Of a DNA stretch of 19,239 nt, positions 7,659 to 15,997 are shown piece after piece; position 1 is the first letter of the stretch; each line of letters opens with the position of its first letter. The notes under the pieces were generated by a model. That model had not been told where the DNA came from. It ran no database searches and saw only the letters and a list, made by a program, of their open reading frames with translations. Made by a program: the position numbers and the translations under genes. The stretch comes from Candidatus Moraniibacteriota bacterium (GTDB lineage Bacteria; Patescibacteriota; Minisyncoccia; Moranbacterales; GCA-2747515). The stretch covers positions 1-19,239 of the forward strand of contig JALVPE010000013.1 of assembly GCA_027031945.1 (NCBI GenBank), written 5' to 3'.

Positions 7659-7673
7659 GCAACAATACACCTC

Positions 7674-7702
7674 ATTATAAGGAAAAAATGAATATTAGTC
7701 AA
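7674..7702 (-). promoter_or_regulatory. Near-consensus sigma-70 promoter of the tRNA-Lys/tRNA-Arg unit
   Basis: On the minus strand TTGACT (7697-7702) and a perfect TATAAT (7674-7679) are 17 nt apart, about 15 nt before tRNA-Lys. This is the best promoter in the window and shows that the housekeeping consensus here is the usual TTGACA/TATAAT. Confidence 0.82.
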
Positions 7703-7715
7703 TAGATATTTACCT

Positions 7716-7763
7716 ACATCAAAACGTAGTAGATTTGATATTTAAACTACTACGTTTTGATGT
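7716..7763. terminator. 17-bp perfect inverted repeat, probable terminator of the ligase gene
   Basis: ACATCAAAACGTAGTAG (7716-7732) and its exact complement (7747-7763) flank a 14-nt AT-rich spacer. It lies 15 nt past the stop of the minus-strand gene ending at 7779 and 13 nt upstream of the tRNA promoter. The core CGTAGTAG/CTACTACG stem is followed on both strands by TTTT, as in the other two-way terminators here, but the T run is short and lies within the stem, so an operator or mRNA-stability role is also possible. Confidence 0.5.
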
Positions 7764-7778
7764 TCATTTCCTAGCGTT

Positions 7779-10700
7779 CTATTGATTTTCTTCTTTTTTT
7801 GAAGATCCCATAATAACGACAATATCATGATTATATTTTGAAACTTCTTCATCATTTCTTTCTGACTGAATGTTGCTAAATTCTTTTTGTAATATTCCTT
7901 TTATGTTTTCTACATCATTTTGCGCAACATTACCATTATACATTATAGTCACACCTTCAATTTCTCTATCTTCATTGCGAATATCCTTTGTTAAATTATA
8001 ATCATCTACATTCAACAAAGATAGTCCTTTTTGCGCATTATCTTTACTATCTTTCCCACTAACAATCAATAGTGATTTCTTTTCTCTAGACACTTCCTCT
8101 GATGGCATATCTTCTTGAACATTTTGCTCATTTTCTTGAACATTTTTATTATTAATGCCATCATTTACATCCTGCTTTTTATTTACATCAACATTACTGC
8201 CACCCTGTTTAATTGTATCAATGAGCCCTTGAATATTTTCACGTGATTTTTTATCATCCTCTGGTAATATTGTCAAAATCTTTTTATATTCATCTACAGC
8301 TTCTTTTGATCTACCAGTACGTTCATACAAAAGTCCGAGATTTATATGAGAATTAATTTCTTTATCATTTACACCTATAATTTGTTTTAATAAATTTTCC
8401 GCAACCTTATTATCCTCATCTGTTCCCCGTATCTGTAACAAACGTGCCAAATTGAATCCATAATTAATTTGACGAGATAATGCTTGTTGTCGTGTTAAAC
8501 TCATATCCAATTGCGTAACTCTCAATGCTGTTGCCATAGCATTTATAGATTCATCTACATTACCTAAAGCTTCTTGAGTAATTGCAATATAATAATACGC
8601 CGGTGCAAATATACTTATCTCTTGAGAACCAGATTTAAACATTGTTTTATCCCTCGCATCTTCAAACAACTTCTTAGCCTCTTTTATAATAGCAGTTTTT
8701 TCATCTACAGCATCTTTATCTTTTGTCTGTGCTTCCATAAGCTTTAATTTGCCCAATGCAACATCCAAATAAGGATTTTGTGGCTCAAGTTCACTAGCTC
8801 TTTTATAATAATTAATCGCAGCAGAAAGAGCCCCACTTACATACCCACCACTATTTTCATAAATAAATCCTGTTATTTCATTTGCCAAAGTATCATTTGG
8901 CATCAAATTACGACCAGCCAGTGCTGCTCCTGTCGCACTATTTATAAACTTAGCTACAGCATCTTTATTTGATTTTTCACCCTTTGCTAATTCAACATTA
9001 GCCAAGTCTAAACCATATTGACTAATTATTGTGAAGTAACGTCCCTCCTGTCCATTTAACTTTACAGCTTTTTCAAACATTATCGATGATTTTTGAAAAT
9101 CATTTTTTGCACGAGCCTTCAATGCACTACCTGCATTTACATCAGCAACAAACATTTTACCAAGAGTAACAAAACCAAATATCACACCTACAGCAACAAG
9201 TATTGATAAAAATGCAAACGAAAGTGCATTTTGAGGCGTAGATGCCATTGATAAGGTTAATTTATTATCACTTCCATCCATTGCACTCTCACGCAAAAGT
9301 CCAATTGTTATTGCCGCAATGAGAACTCCATATAAAATTATAAGACCATTTATCACCCACAATGAGGAATACAGAATTGCCATAATTGACGAAACGAATA
9401 ACCCAAGAGCAATTATTTTTGGTTTTTCCTCATTCGAACGTATAAATGCATGTATCACTGTGCTAACGTAAGTTAATCCCATTACAACAAGAGCAATTGC
9501 ACCTATAATACCAATTGTAGAAAAGCTTTCCCATAAAATACCTTTGTCAGAAAAAAATCTAATATCATACTTACCACTACGATTTAATTCTTTTGGTCGA
9601 TACAATGAAAAATCATAACCATACGTACTAGGCCCACTTCCAAGTATGGGTTTATTCTTTATTGCTTCTTTTGCTATATTAAAGGATAGCTTATATCTAA
9701 TCCTCGCCTCTGGTTGTATTGCTGTACGCGTAATTATTGGCTGATCAAAAATTAAAAAACCTATTAACATGAAAAAAGCAAGTAAAGCAAGCACTGTTGT
9801 TTTTTGTGTTACCTTAATAAATCTACTGATTATAAACACTAAAAGCAATGCGATAGTTATAATAGCAATATACCATCCCATATAATCAAATAAAATAGAA
9901 AGAGTGATAAGATTTATAATAGTAATAGTAAATAGCAATACATTTATAATTGCTCGTTTTAATTTATTACCACCTGTCTTGTCAATAACTGTTATTGAAA
10001 CAATAAAGATTGGCAACAACACTGCAAGAAAAGCTGCAAGTGATGTAAAAGAACCTGATAGACTGGCAACAACATGTTGCAATATTTTATTTGGAATAAA
10101 ACGCATTGTTACTAAAAATGACCACAATGTAACGATACTACCGCTTGCAACAATTGCCCACCACAAAATCATTATACGTTCTTTCGAAATAAATGACACT
10201 ATCAAGTAATATGCCAATATTATTGCGGTAACACTCATAAGTCCACTAATCGGATTGCCAAAAAAGCCAAAAAAACTATGATACCTATCTACAGAAAAAA
10301 TAGTTGCCAAAACATAAACAATCCAAAATACTCCGATAGGAATATCAAGTGTTGTCCTGCGAATTTCAATTCTACCACCAAGCACACCTCGTACTGCCCA
10401 TGAAATTATTCCGATAAATATCCAAAAATAAAAATAATATTGCTTTTCAAATAAAATTCCTTGGTAAGTTATATTTAGAAAAAATAAAGGTAACCCAAAA
10501 AACAACATAAAAATACATGCCATCACAATCTTATCTAAAAGTGCAATCATCTTTCTTGATTGAACATCATTTTTTTGGTTTACTTTGTCATGTGTAGAAT
10601 GTTTTTGTCTACCACTAATAGACTGTGCTTGTGCACGTCTAAAATTCTGTCGAGATTGTACCGAAGCACGCCGCCTATTTAATGCGCTTTGTCTCATACT

Positions 10701-10790
10701 ATTCGTATGCATTGTTTGTGCACCATTTACATGTATTGTTTTACTTTGCTCTCCATTATTATTTAGTGAGCGTTTATTCATTTCATCCAT
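7779..10790 (-). CDS. O-antigen ligase/polymerase-like membrane protein with TPR repeats and a LytR_C-like tail
   Basis: This 1003-aa protein has four regions. Residues 1-80 are basic and rich in N, Q, S and R, likely disordered. Residues about 85-545 hold some 13 membrane segments and a Wzy_C-type core with the extracytoplasmic loop KPILGSGPSTYGYDF (380-394) seen in WaaL/Wzy/PglL-like enzymes, which move undecaprenyl-linked glycans onto acceptors or polymerise them. Residues about 555-860 contain several TPR-like helix pairs, the clearest at 655-682 and 811-845 (LGLLYERTGRSKEAVDEYKKIL). After a polar linker (862-902), the last 100 residues look like a LytR_C domain: strand SLLIVSG, then GVTIMYNG, then HDIVVIMGSS. 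It lies behind the WecA/GT2 operon with its own candidate promoter. It may act as ligase or polymerase; the acceptor is unknown. The LytR_C match is by pattern only. Confidence 0.88.
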   Translation of the reverse strand: MDEMNKRSLNNNGEQSKTIHVNGAQTMHTNSMRQSALNRRRASVQSRQNFRRAQAQSISGRQKHSTHDKVNQKNDVQSRKMIALLDKIVMACIFMLFFGLPLFFLNITYQGILFEKQYYFYFWIFIGIISWAVRGVLGGRIEIRRTTLDIPIGVFWIVYVLATIFSVDRYHSFFGFFGNPISGLMSVTAIILAYYLIVSFISKERIMILWWAIVASGSIVTLWSFLVTMRFIPNKILQHVVASLSGSFTSLAAFLAVLLPIFIVSITVIDKTGGNKLKRAIINVLLFTITIINLITLSILFDYMGWYIAIITIALLLVFIISRFIKVTQKTTVLALLAFFMLIGFLIFDQPIITRTAIQPEARIRYKLSFNIAKEAIKNKPILGSGPSTYGYDFSLYRPKELNRSGKYDIRFFSDKGILWESFSTIGIIGAIALVVMGLTYVSTVIHAFIRSNEEKPKIIALGLFVSSIMAILYSSLWVINGLIILYGVLIAAITIGLLRESAMDGSDNKLTLSMASTPQNALSFAFLSILVAVGVIFGFVTLGKMFVADVNAGSALKARAKNDFQKSSIMFEKAVKLNGQEGRYFTIISQYGLDLANVELAKGEKSNKDAVAKFINSATGAALAGRNLMPNDTLANEITGFIYENSGGYVSGALSAAINYYKRASELEPQNPYLDVALGKLKLMEAQTKDKDAVDEKTAIIKEAKKLFEDARDKTMFKSGSQEISIFAPAYYYIAITQEALGNVDESINAMATALRVTQLDMSLTRQQALSRQINYGFNLARLLQIRGTDEDNKVAENLLKQIIGVNDKEINSHINLGLLYERTGRSKEAVDEYKKILTILPEDDKKSRENIQGLIDTIKQGGSNVDVNKKQDVNDGINNKNVQENEQNVQEDMPSEEVSREKKSLLIVSGKDSKDNAQKGLSLLNVDDYNLTKDIRNEDREIEGVTIMYNGNVAQNDVENIKGILQKEFSNIQSERNDEEVSKYNHDIVVIMGSSKKEENQ

Positions 10791-10828
10791 AACATCTAAA
10801 AAATTACATATTTAATTCATTTTATATA

Positions 10829-10855
10829 ATATCATATAGTTTAATAATATGATAT
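10829..10855. repeat. 9-bp perfect AT inverted repeat in the ligase gene leader
   Basis: ATATCATAT (10829-10837) and ATATGATAT (10847-10855) are separated by 9 nt, between the candidate promoter and the ATG at 10790. It could be an operator or leader hairpin. In DNA this AT-rich it may also be chance. Confidence 0.3.
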
Positions 10856-10891
10856 AACAAAGAAATACTATTTGAACTTTATTATATTTAT

Positions 10892-10921
10892 ATTATACAC
10901 CATCTTGCGTCATTATAACAA
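10892..10921 (-). promoter_or_regulatory. Candidate promoter of the ligase/TPR gene
   Basis: On the minus strand TTGTTA (10916-10921) and a perfect TATAAT (10892-10897) are 18 nt apart, giving a leader of about 95 nt. No terminator is seen between this and the WecA-like gene ending at 10944, so read-through from the upstream operon is also possible. Confidence 0.45.
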
Positions 10922-10943
10922 ATATATCAGAATTTTCACAGTC

Positions 10944-11966
10944 CTATTTCTTATATAAAGATAAGATAATAAAGGATATCAAAATTATTCCACAAAACAT
11001 AATAAGTGCAATCAATTTTCCAATATCATGTGTTATAACTGCAACTATCGCACATAAAATAGTGATTACATAGTACAAACTCAATACAGACCAAATATTC
11101 CAACCTAACTCTAACAATCTATGATGTAAATGCCTCTTATCACCTTGAAAGATTGAATCTCCACTACGCAATCTTTCCATAATAACCCACATGGCATCAA
11201 TCAATGGTACAGCCAAAACAAGTAGTGTTGTTCCTATTTTCGCACCAGCCCCAATAGCTATAATTGCAACAATAAATCCCATAAAAAAAGAGCCACTAGA
11301 ACCAGCAAAAATCCTCGCCGGTGGTAGATTAAATATTAAAAAACCCATAATACTACCAGCAAAAACAATTGAGATAATTGCAATTGGAGGTTGTGCAACA
11401 TGAGGTTGCAATGAAATAACAAAAAGTGTAATTGATGCAACAAACATAACTCCACCAACAAGTCCATCAATACCATCACACCAATTGACAACATTCATAA
11501 TCATTACAATCCATACAAGCATAAATAATAGACTTAGCAATGATACATTATTGTGGATAAGCCATATTACACCACCAAATGGATTTGTAACAAACTCGAT
11601 CCGTACACCCATAATAAAAACAAGAAAAATTACAGCAATCTGCATAAAGATTTGACTCTTCCAACTCATAACTTTAATATCGTCTATAACACCGAATATT
11701 AAAATTAAAATTCCTCCAACTAACATTGACCATATAATATGATCAAAAACCAAATATCTATTTACAACAAGCGTAACAACAAAACTGATAATGATAGCAA
11801 CACCTCCAAATCTTGAAATCTGTCTTTTGCAAATATATTGTTTAGTTTTTCTTTTATTATATAAAACAAGGTTGCGTTGAAATTGTATAATTAAATAACA
11901 TAAGATACTTGCAACGCCTAGACTAATCAGAAATGGCCATCCATACAAATTAATTAAAGACATCAT
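10944..11966 (-). CDS. WecA/TagO-like polyprenyl-phosphate sugar-1-phosphate transferase with a changed metal site
   Basis: This 340-aa, about 10-TM protein belongs to the MraY/WecA/TagO family, which starts lipid-linked glycans by moving a HexNAc-1-phosphate from UDP-sugar to undecaprenyl phosphate. Seen motifs are FGVIDDIK (D95, D96), NVVNWCDGIDGL (158-169; D164, D167) and the cytoplasmic KRHLHHRL (277-284), which marks the WecA/TagO branch and not MraY. The normal MGDxGS motif reads FAGSSGS (220-226): serine 223 stands where the Mg-binding aspartate belongs (codon 11298-11300 reads TCT). Activity may use another ligand or be altered. The ATG overlaps the TGA of the preceding GT2 gene (ATGA), so translation is probably coupled. 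A second ATG directly follows the first. Family is certain; substrate is not. Confidence 0.92.
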   Translation of the reverse strand: MMSLINLYGWPFLISLGVASILCYLIIQFQRNLVLYNKRKTKQYICKRQISRFGGVAIIISFVVTLVVNRYLVFDHIIWSMLVGGILILIFGVIDDIKVMSWKSQIFMQIAVIFLVFIMGVRIEFVTNPFGGVIWLIHNNVSLLSLLFMLVWIVMIMNVVNWCDGIDGLVGGVMFVASITLFVISLQPHVAQPPIAIISIVFAGSIMGFLIFNLPPARIFAGSSGSFFMGFIVAIIAIGAGAKIGTTLLVLAVPLIDAMWVIMERLRSGDSIFQGDKRHLHHRLLELGWNIWSVLSLYYVITILCAIVAVITHDIGKLIALIMFCGIILISFIILSLYKK

Positions 11967-13663
11967 TTATTATCTTGTTTAATTGTTTTATCTGTAACCC
12001 AAAATTCTGTAAAATATTTTTTAAATAAAATACGAGTTTGCGAATCAATAGCAGGAATAGCTCCAAGTGTCGGTGCTATTATGGGTACTAATAACCATTG
12101 CAAAACCATATGTACATATCTTCTACGTGAATATTTATTTGGACGCTTTGGCAAAAGAAACATGGAAAGTGATACTGACACTATAAGTCCAGTCATGGCT
12201 AATAACATTAAAAAACGTGTCACAAAAGGCAACATATGTGCCAAAGAGGTCTGATTAAATTCTGTACCACCAAAAATAAGTGGTAACCAACCCAAAAAAG
12301 CAAGAATAAATGGTGCTGTTGCCCAAGAATGATGTCCCTCCAATATCTCAAAAGCAATTTTCAATTTATCTCTTAAAGCAATTTTTTTATCTGGCCAAAT
12401 CGCTCTCATAATAACTGGAAAATTTTCTATTCCATATGCCCAACGACGCTTCTGCTTGTATTGATTTTTTATTGTTCCCATATATGTATCTGCAAGTACA
12501 GCATCCATAGAAATTGGAAGATATATCGGCTTTACAGCATATTTACCATGATAATAACTGTATGCCTTCCAATATATAATAGAATCTTCACTAATCATAT
12601 TAACTGGCCAATAATTCACATCAACTAGCGTTTTGAATGGTTCTGAGTGTGATGAAAATGTTACCATCTCTCTGCGTGTACTCTGAAACATATGCCAAAA
12701 AGATGAACTTGTTACAATGACACGAACAAAAGCATTTGTATCCCATAAATTATTATGATAAAGAGGTATCGGCTGATATGCTCGTTGTAATCTTTCCGGC
12801 TCTATAATGTACTCATATGTAAGAGCAGCAAAAAATTGAGGATGTGCCACACTCTCACAATCAAAATTAGAAAATATAACACGTTCATAATCAATTTTAT
12901 GTTCATCCAGATAAATACGGAGTTTTTTTGCAGCATAAGTAGCATTTGATGCTTTGCATTTCATTTCACCATGCGCAACTTGATGTGTCGTCACTAAAAA
13001 ATCTCGAAATACACCTCTATATTTTTCTGTTAAAATTTTTACTTTCTTTTCACGTTTGTCTTTATCTTCTCGTTCTTCTGTTGCCAATAAAATGATAATT
13101 TTATCATTTGGATATTTACTTTCCGCAATAGATTTAATTGCGGGATCAATATTTGAAGCATCTTCAATTGCAGTTGGCAACATCACAACATGAATTATAT
13201 CTCGCCAATCCATAATATCTTCTGTGTTCATATTATGTAATTTTTTTAGTAACTTTTCAGCATCTTTAATTTCTTCTTTTAATATTTTTCTTTCCTTATA
13301 ACTACAAATATTATTCAAGATATCTCTCATATCTACAATACGTTTTGCAATTTCTTGTGCATATTCCTCAGGCTCCCCAACTTTAGAACATCTATCAAAC
13401 CAATCGATTTTTTGTCCTTTTTGTAATTTTTTATATGCCTTCACAGAATAGTATGAAATAAAAATGGTACGATGTATCCAATAAATATCAAATGCAATAA
13501 TAAAAACTGATACCCAAATTGGTGCAATTATAGAAAAAATAACCATTCCAACAAGAGTAAACCATGTCAAAATCGCCGGAATAATTTCCAACCATCTCTG
13601 AACTCTTCGTTCACTTGGCACCTTTGTTTGTGGATCTGGAAAAATAAATTCATCACATATCAT
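11963..13663 (-). CDS. Membrane-bound family 2 glycosyltransferase (QxxRW type)
   Basis: This 566-aa protein has two N-terminal membrane segments (about 26-70), a long charged helical insert (about 95-148), a cytoplasmic GT-A domain (about 155-410), and C-terminal membrane segments (about 447-467, 478-503, 515-537). Key residues are the DxD-like FDCE (267-270), SED (358-360, probable catalytic base) and QKRRW (404-408), the QxxRW motif of cellulose/hyaluronan-synthase-like GT2 enzymes. Such enzymes use a nucleotide sugar to extend a lipid-linked or secreted glycan. The N-terminal helical insert before the GT domain is unlike the classic synthases. The gene overlaps its neighbours by ATGA on both sides, with the 127-aa membrane protein upstream and the WecA-like enzyme downstream, so the three are probably made together. 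The sugar and the product are unknown. Confidence 0.92.
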   Translation of the reverse strand: MICDEFIFPDPQTKVPSERRVQRWLEIIPAILTWFTLVGMVIFSIIAPIWVSVFIIAFDIYWIHRTIFISYYSVKAYKKLQKGQKIDWFDRCSKVGEPEEYAQEIAKRIVDMRDILNNICSYKERKILKEEIKDAEKLLKKLHNMNTEDIMDWRDIIHVVMLPTAIEDASNIDPAIKSIAESKYPNDKIIILLATEEREDKDKREKKVKILTEKYRGVFRDFLVTTHQVAHGEMKCKASNATYAAKKLRIYLDEHKIDYERVIFSNFDCESVAHPQFFAALTYEYIIEPERLQRAYQPIPLYHNNLWDTNAFVRVIVTSSSFWHMFQSTRREMVTFSSHSEPFKTLVDVNYWPVNMISEDSIIYWKAYSYYHGKYAVKPIYLPISMDAVLADTYMGTIKNQYKQKRRWAYGIENFPVIMRAIWPDKKIALRDKLKIAFEILEGHHSWATAPFILAFLGWLPLIFGGTEFNQTSLAHMLPFVTRFLMLLAMTGLIVSVSLSMFLLPKRPNKYSRRRYVHMVLQWLLVPIIAPTLGAIPAIDSQTRILFKKYFTEFWVTDKTIKQDNK

Positions 13664-14043
13664 AAAACATGATTATTAAGAATGATACTCAATGCTGCAA
13701 TAAAAAGTGCAACTGAAGCAAAGAGAGCGCCTAACAACACAATGTATGTAGCAATTCTCTCTTGAGCTCTATAAAGAATGTTTCCTATTACCAAATCAAT
13801 AATAAAAAATACAATACTCATTACTGGTAATATGTATACATTCCACCATGGTGCATGTAAACTTGTGCCAAAAAAAACGTTATATTGTAATCTTAGCAAT
13901 GAGTCGGACGGCCTTATATAAAACATGAATAAAAATACAACACCAGCGTTAATAAGAATAATTGCAATAATAAGCCAATGTACTATTGCATTATGCCAAT
14001 ATGAAACATCTGTAAATATTGTTTTTTGTCGCAAATTACTCAT
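13660..14043 (-). CDS. Conserved-looking 3-TM membrane protein of unknown function
   Basis: This 127-aa protein has three membrane segments (about 19-42, 70-91, 98-122). Between the first two is an amphipathic stretch with IRPSDSLLRLQYNVFFGTSL and HAPWW. The LxYNVxFG and W-x-x-YILP pattern resembles a small membrane family I associate with CPR genomes, but I know no function for it. It sits 3 nt after rmuC and its TGA overlaps the ATG of the GT2 gene, so it is translationally coupled with glycan enzymes. A role as accessory or scaffold for the glycosyltransferase is possible, though this rests on position only. No catalytic motif is visible. The coupling on both sides makes it a real gene. 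Confidence 0.85.
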   Translation of the reverse strand: MSNLRQKTIFTDVSYWHNAIVHWLIIAIILINAGVVFLFMFYIRPSDSLLRLQYNVFFGTSLHAPWWNVYILPVMSIVFFIIDLVIGNILYRAQERIATYIVLLGALFASVALFIAALSIILNNHVL

Positions 14044-14046
14044 AAA

Positions 14047-15126
14047 CTATTCAGTTTCCAATAATGGTTTATCTACTTGTTTTACTTCCACATTGCGATT
14101 TTCCCTTTGCGTAATACGCATAACATCTTTATCAATCTTACCCAATTCATTATATGCCCTATTGAAGTGATTTACTGTTGTGGTTAAGGTCTTACCTAAT
14201 TTATCAACATGTCCCTCAAATGCAATCCAATGTTTATTTAATTGCTCTACACGTAGTTTAATATTTTTTGCATTATCCTTAATCTCCAATGCACGAAGAC
14301 CATGTAAAACGGTTTGTAAATATGCTAAAAATGAAGTCGGAGATACAATAACAACATGTTTATTACGAAATGCATATTCCACCATATTTATATCACCAAT
14401 ACGATTAATAAGTAAATCATAATAAATTGCCTCTGATGGAATAAACATGAAAGCAAAATCTGTAGTATTTTCATCTACACGTACATATTTTGAAGTTTCA
14501 TCTATACGTTTTTTCAAATCTTGTTTAAATTGCTTTTTTAATTCTGTAATATTATCATCCTTACCTGCATTCACAATGCGTTCATAATTTTCAAGTGAAA
14601 ATTTTGAATCAATAGGAATAATTTTATCTTTTGCAAATACTACCGCATCCACAATATCACCATTCGTAAAAGTGTATTGCATTTTGAAAGTATTCGGAGG
14701 TAGTACATTTGACAAAACATGCTCCAACATAAACTCACCAAGTACACCTCGTTGTTTTGGATTGCGTAAAATATCTTGTAAGTCTTGTAATTGTCCTGAA
14801 AAGTCAACAATGCGTTGATTTGTCTTATCTAAATCACCCAAACGTTTATTTACATTATTAATAAGACGTTCTGATCTTTTAGAAATCTCATTTATAACTT
14901 CCCGCGCTTCACGAAATTGATTTTGTCCAGCATAATGCATCCGCTCAAGATTCTTTTCCATAGAAGCACGCATCTGTTCATTTGCACTGCCCATATCGTA
15001 CAACTGTTGCGACATCACACTCATTTTTTCTAATTCATCTTTATTTTTCCGTTCACGCAAAATAACGACAATATTTACAATTGCTAAAATTATTAGGGTT
15101 ATCAATAAAATATACACTACAACCAT
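14047..15126 (-). CDS. rmuC: RmuC-domain protein (putative nuclease, DNA recombination limiting)
   Basis: The 359-aa product has an N-terminal membrane anchor (about 3-23), a long coiled-coil region (about 28-120) and an RmuC domain (about 125-330). The domain carries GVLGEFMLEHVL (128-139), DIVDAVVF (157-164) and PIDSKFSLENY (171-181), matching the G-x-x-GE, D and D-x-K positions of a PD-(D/E)xK-like nuclease core. In E. coli RmuC limits inversions at short inverted repeats, but its direct substrate is not well defined. Anchoring in the membrane is typical of the family. It is the second gene of a run that continues into envelope-glycan enzymes, 12 nt after the regulator-like gene and 3 nt before the 3-TM protein. 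No Shine-Dalgarno is seen. Family is secure; the link to glycan synthesis is unexplained. Confidence 0.94.
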   Translation of the reverse strand: MVVVYILLITLIILAIVNIVVILRERKNKDELEKMSVMSQQLYDMGSANEQMRASMEKNLERMHYAGQNQFREAREVINEISKRSERLINNVNKRLGDLDKTNQRIVDFSGQLQDLQDILRNPKQRGVLGEFMLEHVLSNVLPPNTFKMQYTFTNGDIVDAVVFAKDKIIPIDSKFSLENYERIVNAGKDDNITELKKQFKQDLKKRIDETSKYVRVDENTTDFAFMFIPSEAIYYDLLINRIGDINMVEYAFRNKHVVIVSPTSFLAYLQTVLHGLRALEIKDNAKNIKLRVEQLNKHWIAFEGHVDKLGKTLTTTVNHFNRAYNELGKIDKDVMRITQRENRNVEVKQVDKPLLETE

Positions 15127-15138
15127 AATAGTTTTAAA

Positions 15139-15741
15139 TTATTTTTTAAGATTTAAGATAAAATTCTGCAACTTTGGTATTTTATTGATAATGATATCAT
15201 GCGGAGAACTTAATACTTCTATCAAAAAACGATCCATCATATCTAGCCTATACGCAAGTTCATCACTTGTCATTGTCATATAACGCACTTCCTTACCAAT
15301 TGCAGCCTCAATCATTTCAATAGCTTTATTCAGCTTAGCACGATTCAAATCATCACATATCATCATAATATCTAATCTTGATTTATCATAATTCAAAAAT
15401 GTACCACTAACAAGCACCAACTTGACACGACCAACATCTTTTAATTTAATAAGTTCTTTGCATTGTGGATACGTATTCGCTTTAATAAAAAGATTACGTA
15501 ATTCTATATAATAAGGAAAGGATTCATCAAGTGCATAATATTTAACTTTTTTACGTGACGTTTCAGTAATAAATTTAATTCTGAGCAATAAATTAATATC
15601 TGCACGAATACGTCGTCCATCCACATTTATTTTCTTTTTTAGTTCTTTCATTGTTGTTTCTTTTCCCGGATTCAATACAAAAAAACGCAACAATCTGGAA
15701 CGTGATTTTGATCCAAATAAACTTTCTAAAATTTCTGGCAT
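15139..15741 (-). CDS. Winged-helix protein with a nucleotidyltransferase-like domain, probable regulator
   Basis: From ATG 15741 this is 200 aa; a TTG at 15759 would add six residues, but the protein's own motif MPEILESLFGSKSRSRLLRFF fits the ATG. Residues about 1-75 form a winged helix (SRSRLLRFFVLNP, then MKELKKKINVDGRRIRADINLLLRIKFI, then the wing KKVKYYALD). Residues about 95-185 look like a degenerate Pol-beta/MNT nucleotidyltransferase fold: LVLVSGTFL, SRLDIMMICDD (D125 and D130/D131), then a helix and GKEVRYMTMTSDELAYR. The usual GSxxxGxxxxxSDxD motif is only partly kept, so catalysis is doubtful. I associate this combination with CPR genomes. It is first in the run leading to rmuC and the glycan genes, and may regulate it or itself. 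DNA binding is inferred from the fold. Confidence 0.85.
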   Translation of the reverse strand: MPEILESLFGSKSRSRLLRFFVLNPGKETTMKELKKKINVDGRRIRADINLLLRIKFITETSRKKVKYYALDESFPYYIELRNLFIKANTYPQCKELIKLKDVGRVKLVLVSGTFLNYDKSRLDIMMICDDLNRAKLNKAIEMIEAAIGKEVRYMTMTSDELAYRLDMMDRFLIEVLSSPHDIIINKIPKLQNFILNLKK

Positions 15742-15953
15742 AATAATACAAGTCAACAAATTATCTATAACTCCATCCTTATATTACCAGTCTACTATTA
15801 AATACAACAATTTTCAAGGTATTACAAAAAAATAAACAGATAGGTCTATTACTTTCAATAAAAATTACAAAATATTTAATTAAAAATAACATTCAAGTTA
15901 AACTCTATAATTAAAAATACATCATTATACCATAAAGTATATGCAGTTATGTT

Positions 15954-15982
15954 TTGCACTTATTACAAATTCTTTGTATACT
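15954..15982 (+). promoter_or_regulatory. Candidate promoter of the pseudo-PP2C gene giving a near-leaderless mRNA
   Basis: TTGCAC (15954-15959) and TATACT (15977-15982) are 17 nt apart. Transcription would begin near 15989, only about 9 nt before the ATG at 15998 (or 15 nt before the in-frame ATG at 16004), leaving no room for a Shine-Dalgarno. The rest of the divergent gap (15742-15953) is AT-rich; I see no gene in it and no convincing promoter for the leftward operon. Confidence 0.5.
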
Positions 15983-15997
15983 TAATATTAGTATGAA

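Noticed and set aside
10944..13663. Possible UGA recoding (Gracilibacteria/Absconditabacteria code)
   Set aside because: TGA serves as the stop of the GT2 and 3-TM genes within ATGA overlaps and at normal protein ends, so the standard bacterial code applies.
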